A stretch of DNA of 6,359 nucleotides from Betaproteobacteria bacterium (GTDB taxonomy: Bacteria > Pseudomonadota > Gammaproteobacteria > Burkholderiales > Burkholderiaceae_C), in contig VBCQ01000290.1 in NCBI GenBank assembly GCA_005882155.1, positions 1 through 6,359 of the forward strand, written 5' to 3'. The first letter of the stretch is position 1; every line of letters begins with the position of its first letter. The notes under the pieces were generated by a model that saw only the letters and a program-made list of their open reading frames with translations, was not told where the DNA came from and did no database searches. Positions 5,614 to 6,359 of the stretch are shown one piece after another. The position numbers and the translations under genes were made by a program.

Positions 5614-6120
5614 ATGATCAAGCTGGGCGATAAGCTGCCAGCCGGCAAGCTGCAGGAATATGTCGAGGTCGAGGGCGGCGGGTGCTCGATCGGCCCGAAC
5701 ACCTTCGATGTCGAGAAGGAGGCCGCCGGCAAGAAGATTGCGATCTTCGCGTTGCCTGGTGCCTATACGCCGACTTGCTCCGCCAAGCATGTGCCGGGCT
5801 TCGTGCAGCACGCCGACGCGCTCAAAGCCGCCGGGGTCGACGAGATCTGGTGCGTCTCGGTCAACGACGCTTACGTGATGGGTGCCTGGGGCCGCGACCA
5901 GCACACCGCGGGCAAGGTCCGCATGATGGCCGACGGCAGCGCCGAATGGACTCGTGCACTGGGCCTCACGCAAGACTTGAGCGCCAAGGGCATGGGCGTG
6001 CGCTCGCAGCGCTATTCGATGCTCGTCGACAACGGCGTCGTCAAGACGCTGAACATCGAGGCGCCGGGCAAGTTCGAGGCGAGCAACGCCGAGACGATGT
6101 TGGCTCAAGCCAGGGGATAA
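5614..6120 (+). CDS. Peroxiredoxin, Prx5 / type II family
   Basis: This encodes 168 residues of a thioredoxin-fold peroxidase that would reduce hydrogen peroxide and alkyl hydroperoxides. The active-site motif PGAYTPTCSAKHVPGF (48-63) holds the peroxidatic C55 with T52. R133 in SQRYSMLVDNG is the expected catalytic arginine. VSVNDAYVMGAWG (81-93) is typical of the Prx5/plant PrxII group. C80 is 25 residues after C55, the same spacing as the two cysteines of plant PrxII. The position of the human PRDX5 resolving cysteine is alanine (EASNA). C24 is a further cysteine. No signal peptide is seen, so it is probably cytosolic, and the electron donor (glutaredoxin or thioredoxin) cannot be told. The ATG at 5614 has AAGGAG 6 bases upstream. 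A TTG at 5593 is in frame but lies before that site. The gene sits alone between the S10 and spc blocks, on the same strand. Confidence 0.95.
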   Translation: MIKLGDKLPAGKLQEYVEVEGGGCSIGPNTFDVEKEAAGKKIAIFALPGAYTPTCSAKHVPGFVQHADALKAAGVDEIWCVSVNDAYVMGAWGRDQHTAGKVRMMADGSAEWTRALGLTQDLSAKGMGVRSQRYSMLVDNGVVKTLNIEAPGKFEASNAETMLAQARG

Positions 6121-6134
6121 GGGCAGACATTCGA

Positions 6135-6164
6135 TTGACGCTGAGATCCGTTCTCGGTCATAAT
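6135..6164 (+). promoter_or_regulatory. Predicted sigma-70 promoter for rplN and the spc operon
   Basis: TTGACG at 6135-6140 matches the -35 consensus in five of six positions. CATAAT at 6159-6164 matches the -10 consensus in five of six. The spacer is 18 bases. It begins 14 bases after the peroxiredoxin stop codon. Transcription would start near 6171 and give a leader of about 178 bases before rplN. This is the best promoter match in the window and suggests the spc operon is transcribed separately from the S10 operon. It is a prediction from sequence alone. Confidence 0.75.
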
Positions 6165-6249
6165 CACAGACTTCGCCGAATTCAGGCCGCAGCGCTCAAG
6201 CTTGCTTGGCGCGCCGCGATACCGGGTTCGGCTCCGCCCAAACCGCTTC

Positions 6250-6265
6250 CGAGGCGCAAGCCTCG
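6250..6265 (+). promoter_or_regulatory. GNRA-capped hairpin in the rplN leader
   Basis: CGAGGC (6250-6255) pairs exactly with GCCTCG (6260-6265) around GCAA, a GNRA-type tetraloop known for stability and for tertiary or protein contacts. It lies about 80 bases into the predicted leader. No T-run follows, so it is not a terminator. The role is unknown. Confidence 0.5.
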
Positions 6266-6297
6266 AGAGTGACGGGCCCAAGACTGATCGCGAGTTG

Positions 6298-6318
6298 GCT
6301 TCATGGTGGGCATGAAGC
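6298..6318 (+). promoter_or_regulatory. Perfect 8-bp hairpin just upstream of the rplN ribosome binding site
   Basis: GCTTCATG (6298-6305) and CATGAAGC (6311-6318) are exact reverse complements around the loop GTGGG. The stem ends 17 bases before the Shine-Dalgarno GGGGA and 30 bases before the rplN start. It may be an RNA regulatory stem or, less likely, a DNA operator with two-fold symmetry. No T-run follows. Confidence 0.5.
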
Positions 6319-6348
6319 GGCAAGCGGTACAAGTTGGGGACAGAGAAC

Positions 6349-6359
6349 ATGATTCAAAT
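6349..6359 (+). CDS. rplN: 50S ribosomal protein L14, first codons (partial)
   Basis: The window ends 11 bases into an open frame reading M-I-Q plus two bases (AT). L14 proteins begin MIQ, and in most bacteria rplN directly follows rpsQ as the first gene of the spc operon, so position and start agree. A GGGGA motif (6336-6340) lies 8 bases upstream. L14 binds 23S rRNA and forms an inter-subunit bridge with 16S rRNA. Only three complete codons are present, so the call rests mainly on context. Confidence 0.8.

Larger units (their letters stand above)
6121..6348 (+). promoter_or_regulatory. Long structured leader upstream of rplN
   Basis: These 228 bases between the peroxiredoxin and rplN contain a promoter (6135-6164), two perfect hairpins (6250-6265 and 6298-6318) and the rplN ribosome binding site GGGGA (6336-6340). 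No gene that I recognise is in it, and no T-rich terminator follows the peroxiredoxin stop. The length and the structures are unusual beside the 0-17 base gaps elsewhere in the cluster and suggest an RNA regulatory region. Its ligand, if any, is unknown. In E. coli the spc operon is controlled by S8 at the rplE start, not at a leader before rplN. Confidence 0.5.

Noticed and set aside
5134..6108. Reverse-strand open frame of 324 codons across rpmC, rpsQ and the peroxiredoxin
   Set aside because: It is the antisense shadow of three real genes, with low-complexity composition and no family resemblance.
6121..6272. Continuation of a forward frame from within the peroxiredoxin gene into the rplN leader
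   Set aside because: It is an alternate-frame shadow that starts inside the peroxiredoxin gene, without a ribosome binding site or recognisable protein sequence.

Overview
The window is the heart of a bacterial ribosomal protein cluster. It carries the 3' end of tuf (EF-Tu), a complete S10 operon (rpsJ, rplC, rplD, rplW, rplB, rpsS, rplV, rpsC, rplP, rpmC, rpsQ), a peroxiredoxin gene, and the first codons of rplN, the usual first gene of the spc operon. All genes are on the + strand. The high GC content, the G/C-ending codons, the EF-Tu tail ending in AKIIE, the L22 N-terminus METRSIVRGVRLS and the long low-complexity tail on S3 suggest a betaproteobacterium of the order Burkholderiales, perhaps near Rubrivivax, Leptothrix, Methylibium or the Comamonadaceae. 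The exact genus cannot be read from this window.

Layout: bases 1-114 are the end of tuf, with rpsJ 14 bases downstream (129-440). A 158-base gap (441-598) then holds a good sigma-70 promoter (TTGCGA, 16-base spacer, TACAAT) and two hairpins, the second touching the rplC ribosome binding site. From 599 to 5511 ten ribosomal genes run almost without gaps. Four junctions overlap by one to four bases and the others are 8-17 bases apart, and nearly every gene has a clear GGAG/AAGGA site. A 102-base gap follows rpsQ. Next comes a 168-residue Prx5-type peroxiredoxin (5614-6120), then a 228-base leader (6121-6348) with a second good promoter (TTGACG, 18-base spacer, CATAAT), two perfect hairpins, and the start of rplN at 6349.

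The proteins are core parts of both ribosomal subunits: S10, S19, S3 and S17 of the 30S; L3, L4, L23, L2, L22, L16 and L29 of the 50S. The transcriptional layout differs from the E. coli model. S10 appears to ride with tuf, the rest of the S10 operon appears to have its own promoter and leader before rplC, and a redox gene lies between the S10 and spc blocks, with a new promoter for rplN. I see no wholly new system. The points worth a second look are the two structured leaders, the inserted peroxiredoxin and the 100-residue S3 tail. No mobile element, tRNA, rRNA, CRISPR array or convincing intrinsic terminator is visible.
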